DNA of 64,000 bases, from the NCBI RefSeq assembly GCF_002091955.1, contig NZ_MKKY01000070.1, forward strand, positions 1-64,000. The letters are read 5' to 3'. The notes under the pieces were generated by a model. That model did not search any database. It was not told the origin of the DNA and saw only the letters and a program-made list of their open reading frames with translations. How positions within the stretch are numbered: the stretch's first letter is position 1; each line of letters opens with the position of its first letter. Both the position numbers and the translations under genes were made by a program. The DNA is from Rhodococcus sp. 1168. Its GTDB lineage: Bacteria; Actinomycetota; Actinomycetes; Mycobacteriales; Mycobacteriaceae. Below are positions 1-12,786 of this stretch, one piece after another.

Positions 1-61
1 GACAGCCACAATCTCGAGGGGTTCAGGCCGACACGTCAGCAGGAAGAAAGATCGAGGCTAG

Positions 62-1416
62 GTGAACCTTCCAGTAGGCGTACGGACGGTCGCTCCGGCT
101 TATATGCTCGGTGCTGTGATTGTGGTCGGCACTACGCCCTCGGCTGCCGTACCTCCTACGACGGCTGCCGTGACGTCGGAGGCCGATTCTCGACGCGAAC
201 TGCAGCGGCTGATTCGGTCCACTCCGGCGCGCATGATCGCGCTGGGATTGATACTCGTCATCGCGTTCGTGATCACCGGTACCGCTACGTCCATCTCGGT
301 ATCGGAGCGAGCTCGAACCCTCGACACCCTTCTCGTACGGACCGAGCCACTCGCCAACTCGGCACAGAACCTCTACGGCGCACTGTCCGTTGCCGACGCG
401 GCTGCCTCGACTGCTTTCATCGCCGGCGGGTTGGAGCCCAGGGACGTTCGCGATCGATACACCCAGGCGATCGGAAATGCCGGCACCGAATTGATCCGAG
501 CTTCCGACGGGCTCGCGGTTACCGACGACGCAGCGCGGACGGTTCTCATGGAGATCGGCGCGGGCCTGCCGGTGTACACCGGACTGGTGGAGACTGCTCG
601 TGCCAACAATCGCAGTGGCAATCCCGTCGGTGCGGCGTATCTGGGTGAGGCGTCGACGCAGATGCAGTCTTATCTGCTGCCCCGTGCCGAACGCCTATAC
701 GCCGAGCAGGCCGCCCGGGTATCGAACGACCAGGAACGCTTCGTCAATCCACCGTTCGTGGCGATCGGTCTCGTTGTGGTGTGCCTGATATTGCTGGTCC
801 TCGCGCAGATATACCTTTCTACCCGCACCCGCCGAAAGCTCAACGTGGGATTTCTCGGCGCCTCCCTGGCGATCTCGCTTCTACTCGGGTGGATGTTGGT
901 GGCGGGGCTTATTTCTTCGATAGCCACCGACCGCGCACTCGACCGCGGTGTTGCCCCGCTGCAGAAACTGACCTCCGGGTTCATCCTTGCGCAGCAGGCC
1001 CGCGCCGACGAAACACTCAACCTGATCCGACGTGGAAGCACCCGAGAGTTCGACGCGGAGTTCGCACAGAACACCGACCGTTTGACCGAGCTGTTTGCAG
1101 ACAATGCCGATATGACCGGTTCGGTCGCCGCGTGGAAGGCCTCGCACGAGCGGATAGACCAGGCACTCGCCGTCGGCGATTTCACTACAGCTGTCACCGT
1201 GGCCACCGGCAACGGTGTTCAGGATTCCTCGACCCAATTCCGCTTGCTCGACACGATGCTCGACGACGGAATCGCCGGCGCACGTGCTGAGCTGCGTGGC
1301 AATGTGGTTCGCGCCAAGTCGGTCCTGACCGGACTTGCCTCGGGTGCGATCGTCCTCGCCGTCGCCGCTGCCGCCACAGTCGGAGCGGGGCTCATTCCGA
1401 GGTTGCGTGAGTACCT

Positions 1417-1420
<4 letters not shown>
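62..1420 (+). CDS. glnX: GlnX-like membrane protein of the GlnX-GlnH-PknG sensing module
   Basis: A 452-residue membrane protein. Hydrophobic segments lie near residues 57-76, 231-252, 264-285 and 425-447. The first two flank an extracellular helical region of about 150 residues, and a second such region follows the third segment. This matches mycobacterial GlnX (Rv0412c type), reported to relay amino-acid binding by GlnH across the membrane to PknG. Its position directly before glnH and pknG is the strongest evidence. The GTG start at 62 is the first in frame and its ribosome site is weak; an ATG at 104 is an alternative. The stop overlaps the glnH start by 4 bases (GTGA), so the genes are probably co-translated. 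The family role is known; the sensing role here is inferred. Confidence 0.85.
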
Positions 1421-5896
<4,476 letters not shown>

Positions 5897-5900
<4 letters not shown>

Positions 5901-7972
5901 TGTTCGATCTCCTGGGCTTGGATGGCCGTAATGGCAACAGTATTGACGATATCTTCCACCAGGGCACCACGAGAGAGATCGTTCACCGGCTTCCGCAGGC
6001 CCTGCAGCACCGGGCCGACAGCGATGGCACCGGCACTCCGCTGTACCGCCTTGTACGTATTGTTCCCGGTATTGAGATCGGGGAAGATGAACACCGTTGC
6101 GCGTCCTGCCACCACGGAATTGGGAAGCTTCGACTTGGCGACCGAGGGTTCGATCGCAGCATCGTATTGAATGGGCCCCTCCACGAGCAGCTCCGGGCTC
6201 CGTTCGCGGACAAGGACGGTAGCCGCACGAACCTTGTCCACGCCGGCACCGGTTCCGGAATCACCGGTCGAATACGACAGCATCGCCACGCGCGGTTCGA
6301 TACCGAATTGCGCGGACGTCTGCGCCGAGGAGATGGCGATGTCAGCCAACTGCTCGGCCGTCGGATCGGGAACGATGGCGCAATCACCGTATGCGAGAAC
6401 TCGATCCGACAAACACATCAGGAAGATCGACGACACCGTGTTCACCCCTTCGGCCGTCCTGATGATCTCGAACGAAGGCCTGATCGTGTGCGCGGTGGTG
6501 TGCGCGGCACCGGACACCATGCCGTCGGCGATTCCCTTGTGCACCATCATCGTTCCGAAGTACGAGATATCGGTCATAACTTCGCGGGCACGCTCGATGG
6601 TCATACCCTTGTGCTTACGCAACTCGGTGTACTCCGCGGCGAACACTTCCGCGTAGTCCGAAGTTGCCGGATCGAGCACCTGCGCGTCGTCGAGCTGGAC
6701 GCCCAGTTCCGCGGCCCGACGACGGATCGGCCCCTCTTCGCCGAGGAGCGTCAACTGCGCCACCCGCCGCTGCAACAAGCGGCCGGCCGCACGCAGAATC
6801 CGATCGTCGTTGCCCTCTGGCAACACGATGTGTTTGCGATCGGCCCGGGCGCGGTGAATGAGCTGGTACTCGAACATCTGCGGGGTCGTGACCGCAGGGA
6901 TGGTGAGTTCGAGGCGGTCGAGGAGCACCTTGGCGTCGACCCGCTGTTCCATCAGCGAGATCGCCGTGTCGACCTTGCCCTGCGAACCCACCGCCATACG
7001 ACCACGAGTGTTGGCCGCAGCCGACGCCGTGTCGAACGTTCCCAGCGCGGTCGTCAGAATCGGAAGCCGCGGTCCCAGTCCGGCGACGAGACGCGCGATT
7101 GCCGGATGCGGGGAAATGCCGCCGTTCATGATGATGCCCGCAAGCGACGGAAAACCCTCGGCCTCATGCGCATTGACCATGGCCAAAAGGACGTCGGACC
7201 GGTCTGCGGGCGCGATCACGACCACACCTTCGCTCAACCGCTCGAGAATATGCTCGGCCGTCATGCCGCCGACCATGACCCGCAACGCTTCACGGCGCAA
7301 CAGCTCGGGGTCGCCGCTGTACATTTCGCCATCGATCGCCGTCAGCAATTCCGCCATCGTCGGCGCGACGAGCAACGGAACTTCCGGCAGAGTCCACGCA
7401 GGCACACCGAGCGGCTCCAGCGCGGTCGCGATCTCGTCGAGCCGGTCCGGATCACACCGGTTGGCCACGATCGCTGCCAGATGCGCGTGATGCGCGCGGA
7501 GCTCGGACTTGCACAGCTCGGCGTACTGCGCGACTTCTGTGACCGTTCTTCCCGAGCCGCGCAACGCCAACAGCACCGGGGCACCCAGATTGGCGGCGAT
7601 CCGCGCGTTGAATCCCAGCTCACTCGGGCTACCGACATCGGTATAGTCGCTGCCGACGATCACGACGGCATCGCACTGCTCGGCTACGTCGTGGAACCGC
7701 GAAACTATCTCGCCCAGGGCCATATCCGGATCGGCGTGCACTTCCTCGTACGTGACGCCCAGCGACTGCTCGTAAGTCAGATCCGCAGTGGTGTGGTCGA
7801 TGAGCAGTTCGAGGATGTAATCGGTTCCTGTGGTCGAGCGCGCAATCGGCCGGAACACACCGACCCGTGCCGCCGAAGCACACAACATCTGCAGCACCCC
7901 GAGCGCAATAGTCGACTTGCCGGTGTCACCCTCGGGTGAGGCGATGTAGATGGAGGAAGCAGACTCGGCCAT
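5897..7972 (-). CDS. pta: Phosphate acetyltransferase, long form
   Basis: A 691-residue three-domain enzyme. The N-terminal BioD-like P-loop domain carries [10 protein letters not shown] near residues 9-18. A DRTGG domain lies in the middle. The C-terminal PTA_PTB catalytic domain starts near residue 370. It converts acetyl-CoA and phosphate to acetyl phosphate. It is translationally coupled to ackA by a 4-base overlap, which links acetate overflow and re-assimilation. Length and domain order match long actinobacterial Pta. A 679-codon open frame on the opposite strand is a composition artefact. Confidence 0.96.
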
Positions 7973-8033
7973 GCCAGCCAGACTAGCCGGTGCGGTATTG
8001 ACAGACTGTTACCCGCAGCGCGCATCATGGGTC

Positions 8034-8552
8034 ATGGCCGAATCACCATTCCCAGACGTCCGCTGGGGCAGCGAGAGCAGTATCATCCGCAAACCCGCCA
8101 TCGCATTCGCAGCAACGAAACCGGGATCGTGGGTCATCCGACACCTCGCCGGGGTGGACCGTCGGCTCCTCGAACGTACCGACGGCAGGTTCACTGTCCT
8201 CGGGCCCATCGCCGCACCCGTCGTACTGCTGTCCACCACCGGCTGCAAGTCCGGCAAGATTCGAAGCAGCCCACTGTTGTACTACCGGGAAGACGATCGA
8301 CTCTTCGTCGTCGGCAGCAACTTCGGCCAGGATCATCACCCGGCGTGGACGTCGAACCTGTTGAAAGAGCCTCGCGCCACCGTTGCGATCGGCGGTAAGC
8401 GGATCCCGGTGACAGCGACACCAGTCACCGGCACCGAGAAAGTTCGGATCTACGCAGCGTTCGCCGACATCGCCCGGGCCTACAGCGAATACCAAACCCG
8501 GACCGACCGCGATATGCGGATGTTTGCGCTGTCGGCTGACGCTGCTTCCTGA
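8034..8552 (+). CDS. Nitroreductase-family deazaflavin (F420)-dependent oxidoreductase
   Basis: A 172-residue protein of the DUF385/Ddn family, the split-barrel F420H2-dependent reductases. Typical features are the LLSTTGCKSGKIRSSPLLYY block near residues 66-85 and the GSNFGQDHHPAW stretch that follows. The ATG at 8034 gives the family length; further in-frame starts upstream run into the pta promoter region. It is divergent from pta and convergent with fgd, which makes the reduced F420 that such enzymes use, so the pairing is functionally sensible. The substrate is unknown; family members reduce nitro compounds, quinones or enones. Confidence 0.8.
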   Translation: MAESPFPDVRWGSESSIIRKPAIAFAATKPGSWVIRHLAGVDRRLLERTDGRFTVLGPIAAPVVLLSTTGCKSGKIRSSPLLYYREDDRLFVVGSNFGQDHHPAWTSNLLKEPRATVAIGGKRIPVTATPVTGTEKVRIYAAFADIARAYSEYQTRTDRDMRMFALSADAAS

Positions 8553-8583
8553 CCGCTTCTCGACCGCTTCCCGACCGCTTCTC
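8551..8583. repeat. Three 11-bp tandem repeats (GACCGCTTCTC)
   Basis: Three head-to-tail 11-base units start at 8551, 8562 and 8573; the middle copy differs by one base. A fourth partial copy leads into the inverted-repeat units that follow. The first unit overlaps the stop codon of the nitroreductase-like gene. Confidence 0.85.
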
Positions 8584-8585
8584 GA

Positions 8586-8715
8586 CCGCTTGAATGGTCC
8601 ATTCATACGATCAGTCAGCTTGAAGCGCACATTCAAGCGGTGGATGTTCAGCCCCACCCACCGCTTGAATGGTCCATTCATACGATCAGATAGCTTGAAG
8701 CGCACATTCAAGCGG
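8586..8715. repeat. Two 55-bp inverted-repeat units (CCGCTTGAATG ... CATTCAAGCGG)
   Basis: Two nearly identical 55-base units lie at 8586-8640 and 8661-8715; their interiors differ at two positions. Each is bounded by an 11-base perfect inverted repeat, CCGCTTGAATG and its complement, and holds a second CTTGAA-containing element inside. Each unit can therefore fold as a hairpin on either strand. They lie between two convergent genes, so they could act as a bidirectional terminator. The duplication and the adjoining arrays look more like a dispersed intergenic repeat element. Confidence 0.85.
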
Positions 8716-8775
8716 TGCACATTCAAGCGGTGCACATTCAAGCGGTGCACATTCAAGCGGTGCACATTCAAGCAG
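8716..8775. repeat. 15-bp tandem repeat array (TGCACATTCAAGCGG)
   Basis: Three exact copies of a 15-base unit (8716, 8731, 8746) are followed by a degenerate fourth at 8761. The unit is the right arm of the preceding inverted repeat plus TGCA, so it appears to have expanded from that arm. The array ends 8 bases before the fgd stop codon. Confidence 0.88.
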
Positions 8776-8782
8776 CGAACCG

Positions 8783-9796
8783 TCAGCCAAGCTTGCGAAG
8801 CCTCGGTGCCAAATCCTTTTCGAACAGTTCCAGGAACCGCTTCTGATCGTGTCCGGGCGCATGGAAGACCAGGTGATTGAGTCCTGCGTCGGTGTACTGC
8901 TTGACCTGTTCGACGGCGTCGTCCGGGTCGGAGGCGACGATCCAACGCTTCGCGACCTGCTCGATCGGCAGTTCGTCGGCTGCCTTCTCCATTTCGATCG
9001 GATCTTCGATCGAGTGCTTCTGCTCCGGGGTCAGTGACAGCGGCGCCCAGAACCGGCAGTTCTCCAACGCCAATTCGGGATCGGTGTCGTAGGAAATCTT
9101 GATCTCGATCATCTTGTCGATCTCGCCCGAGTCGCGCTCGGCTTTGCCTGCGCCTTCCTCGACGGCCGGGAGCAGTTTGTCGGTGTAGAGCTCCATACCC
9201 TTGCCCGAGGTACAGATGAAGCCGTCGCCCGCTCGACCTGCGTACCGCGCTACGACGGGTCCGCCTGCCGCGATGTAGACCGGAATTCCGCCTTCGGGGA
9301 CGTCGTAGATCGATGCGCCCTTGGTTGAGTAGTAGTCGCCTTCGAAGTCGACGCGGTCGCCGAGCCACAGTTCACGCATCAGGCGCACCGACTCACGCAG
9401 CCGCGCGAACCGTTCCTTGAAGTCCGGCCACTCGCCCTTGTATCCGGTGGCGATCTCGTTGAGCGCTTCGCCGGTGCCGACTCCGAGCATGATGCGTCCC
9501 GGGTAGAGGCAGCCCATGGTCGCGAAGGCCTGTGCGATGACCGACGGGTTGTAGCGGAATGTCGGCGTCAGCACCGAGGTTCCGAGCTGGATGGTCTTGG
9601 TGCGTTCGCCGACCGCAGTCATCCATGCGAGCGAGAACGGTGCGTGTCCGCCTTCGTGGCGCCACGGCTGGAAGTGGTCGCTGACGGTCGCCGAGTCCAT
9701 GCCGTGCGCCTCGGCGAGAACACCGAGTTCGACGAGATCCCGTGGACCGAACTGCTCGGCCGACGCCTTGTATCCGAGCTTCAGAGCCTGTGCCAC
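8783..9796 (-). CDS. fgd: F420-dependent glucose-6-phosphate dehydrogenase
   Basis: A 337-residue luciferase-like enzyme nearly identical in layout to mycobacterial Fgd1 (336 residues). It has the early SDHFQPW motif with the catalytic-site His (near residue 40), the [10 protein letters not shown] phosphate/F420 loop, and [17 protein letters not shown]. It oxidises glucose 6-phosphate to 6-phosphogluconolactone while reducing coenzyme F420, supplying F420H2 to nitroreductase- and PPOX-type partners. One of the former is its immediate neighbour. Gene order fgd/pta/ackA/pknG is as in mycobacteria. Confidence 0.95.
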   Translation of the reverse strand: MAQALKLGYKASAEQFGPRDLVELGVLAEAHGMDSATVSDHFQPWRHEGGHAPFSLAWMTAVGERTKTIQLGTSVLTPTFRYNPSVIAQAFATMGCLYPGRIMLGVGTGEALNEIATGYKGEWPDFKERFARLRESVRLMRELWLGDRVDFEGDYYSTKGASIYDVPEGGIPVYIAAGGPVVARYAGRAGDGFICTSGKGMELYTDKLLPAVEEGAGKAERDSGEIDKMIEIKISYDTDPELALENCRFWAPLSLTPEQKHSIEDPIEMEKAADELPIEQVAKRWIVASDPDDAVEQVKQYTDAGLNHLVFHAPGHDQKRFLELFEKDLAPRLRKLG

Positions 9797-9897
9797 GCGC
9801 TACTCCTTCGTTAAATGTCACTAATGCCTCGATTGTGCCCTTCCCGCCGTGGCGACGAACACACCGGTCCTCGTCCTACGTGATACCGAGCGCAGTC

Positions 9898-10239
9898 CTA
9901 GGTGATACCGAGCACCGTGACGACTGCGGCCAGGATTGCAATGACTCCGATGCCGACGGAGAAAATCCACAGCTCCGACGCCTCTGGCATCGGCGCCCCT
10001 CGCTCGAGGGCGTGCTTGACTTGCATCCAGCGTCGCAAGCCGACGAAGGCTGCGGCCCCGCCCATCACGATCAGCGTCAAGCCGAGACCGGTCCGCACCC
10101 ATCCGGTGCTGAAATCGGGAACCAGATGTACGACGGCGATGCCGCCGGCGAGCAGGCCGAGAGCTGTGCGCATCCACGCGAGGAAGGTGCGTTCGCTGGC
10201 GAGTGTGAAACGCTCGTCCGGGCGGTCGGGTTGAGTCAT
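9898..10239 (-). CDS. DUF202 (YidH-family) small membrane protein
   Basis: A 113-residue protein with the DUF202 signature LASERTFLAWMRTALGLLAGGIA near residues 13-35 and three membrane helices (about 24-43, 53-70, 90-111). The function of the family is not established. The region directly before the ATG is an 18-base tandem repeat that stays in frame with this gene without a usable earlier start. The gene is probably monocistronic. Confidence 0.85.
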   Translation of the reverse strand: MTQPDRPDERFTLASERTFLAWMRTALGLLAGGIAVVHLVPDFSTGWVRTGLGLTLIVMGGAAAFVGLRRWMQVKHALERGAPMPEASELWIFSVGIGVIAILAAVVTVLGIT

Positions 10240-10241
10240 GC

Positions 10242-10313
10242 CCCCATCGTGCCCCAGTTCCCCATCGTGCCCCAGTTCCCCATCGTGTTTCAGATCCCCG
10301 TCGTGTTTCAGAT
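10242..10313. repeat. Four 18-bp tandem repeats before DUF202
   Basis: Four 18-base units start at 10242, 10260, 10278 and 10296. The first two are CCCCATCGTGCCCCAGTT and the last two carry TTTCAGAT at the end. Read on the minus strand, each gives a G-rich run. The array ends 2 bases before the DUF202 start codon, so copy number could alter translation initiation. Confidence 0.85.
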
Positions 10314-10342
10314 CCCCTTGTATCCGAGATGGCTTGAACGCA

Positions 10343-11050
10343 CTAGGCAGGCGTGCGCGCCAAGGTCAGCAGAGATTGCTCTCGGAGGACGAACCCGATC
10401 GACAGATACAGCCTGATTGCGCCGACGTTCGCTGCCGATGCGTGCAGGAACGGCATCTCGCCGCGCTCGCGGATACCGTGCCCGACAGCGCGGACGAGCT
10501 GGGTAGCGAGCCCTCGTCCGCGATACGCCGGATCGGTGCAGACCGCGCTGATTTCGGTCCATCCCGGTGGATGCATCCGTTCGCCTGCCATGGCGACCAG
10601 CGCGCCGTTTTCGCGGATGCCCAAGTAGGTGCCGAGCTCGTACGTTCGCGGTAGGAACGGGCCAGGCTGTGTGCGGGCGATGAGGGCTTCCATGTCGGGG
10701 ACGTCGTCGGCACCGAGCCGGACGGCCTCCGGCAACGGACGGGTCTCGAGGCCACTGCCGTCGAGCTGCACGATCCCGAACGTGTCGATCAACTCCCAGC
10801 CGTCGGGAAGGGTGTGCCCGGTACCCCGAAGCGATACGACGGCGCGGGGTCCGAACAGGGTCCGGACGTCCTTCCAGTCCTGCTCCTCCATCGGAGACGG
10901 GTGTCCGAGGAACGGCGCGACCTCGGGGTCGAATCGCGAGACGCGACCGAGGGTCTGGGCGAACCTCTTGTGTTCGCCGCGCAGCGACCCGACTACTGGA
11001 TTGTCGAGAGGGTGCACGCCCTGTGTTTCCTCTACTACCTGTGAACTCAC
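10343..11050 (-). CDS. GNAT-family N-acetyltransferase
   Basis: A 235-residue protein with a C-terminal acetyl-CoA-binding domain. VCTDPAYRGRGLATQLV lies near residues 169-185, and the closing ASAANVGAIRLYLSIGF matches the FR47-type GNAT fold. The N-terminal half starts with HPLDNPVVGSLRG, a stretch common to a family of uncharacterised actinobacterial acetyltransferases. The GTG at 11050 was chosen because AGAAAGG lies 9 bases upstream; an ATG at 11176 has no such support. The substrate is unknown. Confidence 0.8.
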   Translation of the reverse strand: MSSQVVEETQGVHPLDNPVVGSLRGEHKRFAQTLGRVSRFDPEVAPFLGHPSPMEEQDWKDVRTLFGPRAVVSLRGTGHTLPDGWELIDTFGIVQLDGSGLETRPLPEAVRLGADDVPDMEALIARTQPGPFLPRTYELGTYLGIRENGALVAMAGERMHPPGWTEISAVCTDPAYRGRGLATQLVRAVGHGIRERGEMPFLHASAANVGAIRLYLSIGFVLREQSLLTLARTPA

Positions 11051-11222
11051 TCGTTCCGACCTTTCTCGTGGGGCTATGACGTGCAACGTTTCGACGGGCA
11101 GTCTCCATCCCGATAGCCGAGAAACTCCTCCGCGCGCGAACGTAATCGGCGGTTTTGGTTTGGAACCGTCGGGCATCGGAGAACATGGGTTCAGGACATG
11201 TCACCTAGTGAAACGAGAGAAC

Positions 11223-11429
11223 ATGAGCGACAACATCTACCGTGTGACAGAGATCGTCGGAACCTCGACGGAGGGTTCGGACGACGCCATCCGCAAGGCC
11301 ATCGCGCGCGCGAACTCCACGTTGAACAATCTCGATTGGTTCGAGGTCGTCGAGACGCGTGGGCATATCGAGGAGGGGGCAATCGCTCACTTCCAGGTCA
11401 AGATCAAGGTCGGCTTCAAGCTCGAATGA
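11223..11429 (+). CDS. Dodecin, small flavin-binding protein
   Basis: A 68-residue protein with the whole dodecin fold: YRVTEIVGTS, then AIRKAIARA, NLDWFEVVETRG and a closing FQVKIKVGF strand. Dodecins form dodecamers that store or sequester FMN, riboflavin or CoA-related ligands. Trp39 in LDWFEV is the flavin-stacking residue of the family. The ATG at 11223 follows GAGAGAAC. A longer in-frame extension upstream is not supported by the family. Confidence 0.92.
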   Translation: MSDNIYRVTEIVGTSTEGSDDAIRKAIARANSTLNNLDWFEVVETRGHIEEGAIAHFQVKIKVGFKLE

Positions 11430-11503
11430 TCTTGGCTCAACCTGGATAGCCCCGAGGACGCACGCGCGCGAGTGCCGTCGTACGCCTCGGGGTGCGCGGT
11501 AGG

Positions 11504-12006
11504 TCAGCCGTGCCATGCCCGGTCCTCCTCTTCGGTCGGTTCTGCTTGTTCGAGTACGAAATTCGCGATCGACGCTGCCGTCCGCCGATACCCGGTCTCG
11601 TTGAGGACGTCGTGGCGCGCACCGGGAATTTCTCGCAGTGTCAGGCTCGGTACGACATCGGCCCACCGTCGCACACCCTCGATCGGGGCCACTCGGTCCA
11701 ACGTGCCGTGCACAGCCAGGACCGGAAGCCGCAGCGAGATCAGGTTGGAATCGAATCGCTTCCACGCCAGTGGCAGTTCTTGCGCTAGAAGCGCTCCCGC
11801 ATCGCTACGGACGAAGGCAAGCGGATCGTTGACCAATGCGGTTAGAACTCGACACCGTCCGAACTCAACGAGTCCGCGAGACGGTGGTACAGGCCGGAAT
11901 GCTCGCCGTACCCGTGCAGAAACACCACCGACACCCGTGGGGCCTCCGCAGCCCAATGCCGGTAGTAGATCGGACCCGATACCCCGTCGAAGAATGGCAC
12001 ATCCAC
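11504..12006 (-). pseudogene. Alpha/beta hydrolase (monoacylglycerol-lipase type), internally deleted
   Basis: A GTG at 12006 opens a 54-residue frame containing VVFLHGYGEHSG, the oxyanion-hole motif of lysophospholipase/monoglyceride-lipase hydrolases. It ends at a TAA at 11842-11844. The C-terminal part continues in another frame down to 11504. That part has LPVLAVHGTLDRVAP (catalytic Asp) and GARHDVLNE (catalytic His). The central section, about 110 residues including the nucleophile GHSxGG, is missing. An internal deletion plus frameshift is the simplest explanation, and the enzyme cannot be active as read. Confidence 0.8.
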
Positions 12007-12045
12007 AACTCCATCACTGCCTCATGTGCGCGTCAACGGTTCGGA

Positions 12046-12369
12046 TCAGCTCGCGGCCGATCCGACCTCGATCAGCAGGACACCACCGATGATGAGCGCA
12101 ATTCCGGCCGTCATGATCCAGGTGAGAGGCTCCTTGAACAGCACCCGTCCGGCAATGGCCGTCAACGCAACCCCGCAAGCGGCCCAGACTCCGTACGCGA
12201 CGCCGATGGCCATCCCTGCGGAGAGTGTCAGTGACAGCAGCGCGAATGCGGCGATGTATCCCAGCACAACCGGGATCAGCCACAGTTTCACTCGCCCGCC
12301 TTCCGATGCTCGTAGTGACAGCGTCGCGGCAACTTCGGTGGCGATTGCACCTGCCAACAACCACCACAT
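12046..12369 (-). CDS. SMR-family transporter subunit (second of a pair)
   Basis: A 107-residue four-helix small multidrug resistance protein. The key Glu of helix 1 is in GAIATEVAATLSLRASEG (E12). AYGVWAACGVALTAIAG in helix 3 and a C-terminal IIGGVLLIEVGS are typical. It is translated directly from the neighbouring SMR gene through a TGATG overlap. Such paired SMR proteins usually work as heterodimers that export cations, quaternary ammonium compounds or guanidinium-like substrates. The specificity cannot be read from the sequence. Confidence 0.88.
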   Translation of the reverse strand: MWWLLAGAIATEVAATLSLRASEGGRVKLWLIPVVLGYIAAFALLSLTLSAGMAIGVAYGVWAACGVALTAIAGRVLFKEPLTWIMTAGIALIIGGVLLIEVGSAAS

Positions 12370-12716
12370 CAGATGTCGACCTTGCGTGCTGCACGTCCTG
12401 AGCCGACTTCGACGAGAACCACTCCTCCGATGACGAGGACGATGCCCGCGACCATGGTGACGGTCAATGGTTCACTGAAGACGGCAGTGCCGAGTATCGC
12501 GGTCAGCGCGATACCGGCTGCCGCCCAGATGCCGTAGGTCTTGCCGATCGGCGCTCCGCTTCGCAAGATCATCGACAGCAGTACGAACGAAGCTCCATAT
12601 CCAGCCACCACCACCGCGTACCAGGCTGGGGCATCGAGTGCTGCCTTCAACGACAGGGACGCCGCGACCTCGGTGGTGATGGCAGCGGCCAACAGCGCCC
12701 ATACCCGCGTGCTCAC
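12369..12716 (-). CDS. SMR-family transporter subunit (first of a pair)
   Basis: A 115-residue SMR protein with the helix-1 Glu in AAAITTEVAASLSLKAA (E14), then GKTYGIWAAAGIALTAILG and IVLVIGGVVLVEVGS. The GTG at 12716 fits the family length; in-frame codons further upstream encode no SMR sequence. It shares one base with the second subunit (TGATG). It lies 70 bases after the last luciferase-like gene on the same strand, so it may be the tail of the sulfur operon or a separate unit. Confidence 0.87.
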   Translation of the reverse strand: MSTRVWALLAAAITTEVAASLSLKAALDAPAWYAVVVAGYGASFVLLSMILRSGAPIGKTYGIWAAAGIALTAILGTAVFSEPLTVTMVAGIVLVIGGVVLVEVGSGRAARKVDI

Positions 12717-12786
12717 TTCGTTGCCTGCATACCGATGATGGTCCCACCCCCCTGCAAGTGAGCGCCGCTGCATCCCTGGTTGTCTC

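Noticed and set aside
8586-8775. A possible CRISPR array
   Set aside because: The repeats are contiguous 15-base units and hairpins with no unique spacers of regular length, and no cas gene is present.
8043-9368. A 441-codon minus-strand frame spanning the repeat array
   Set aside because: It runs through tandem repeats (giving a repeating peptide) and overlaps fgd in another frame, so it is not a gene.
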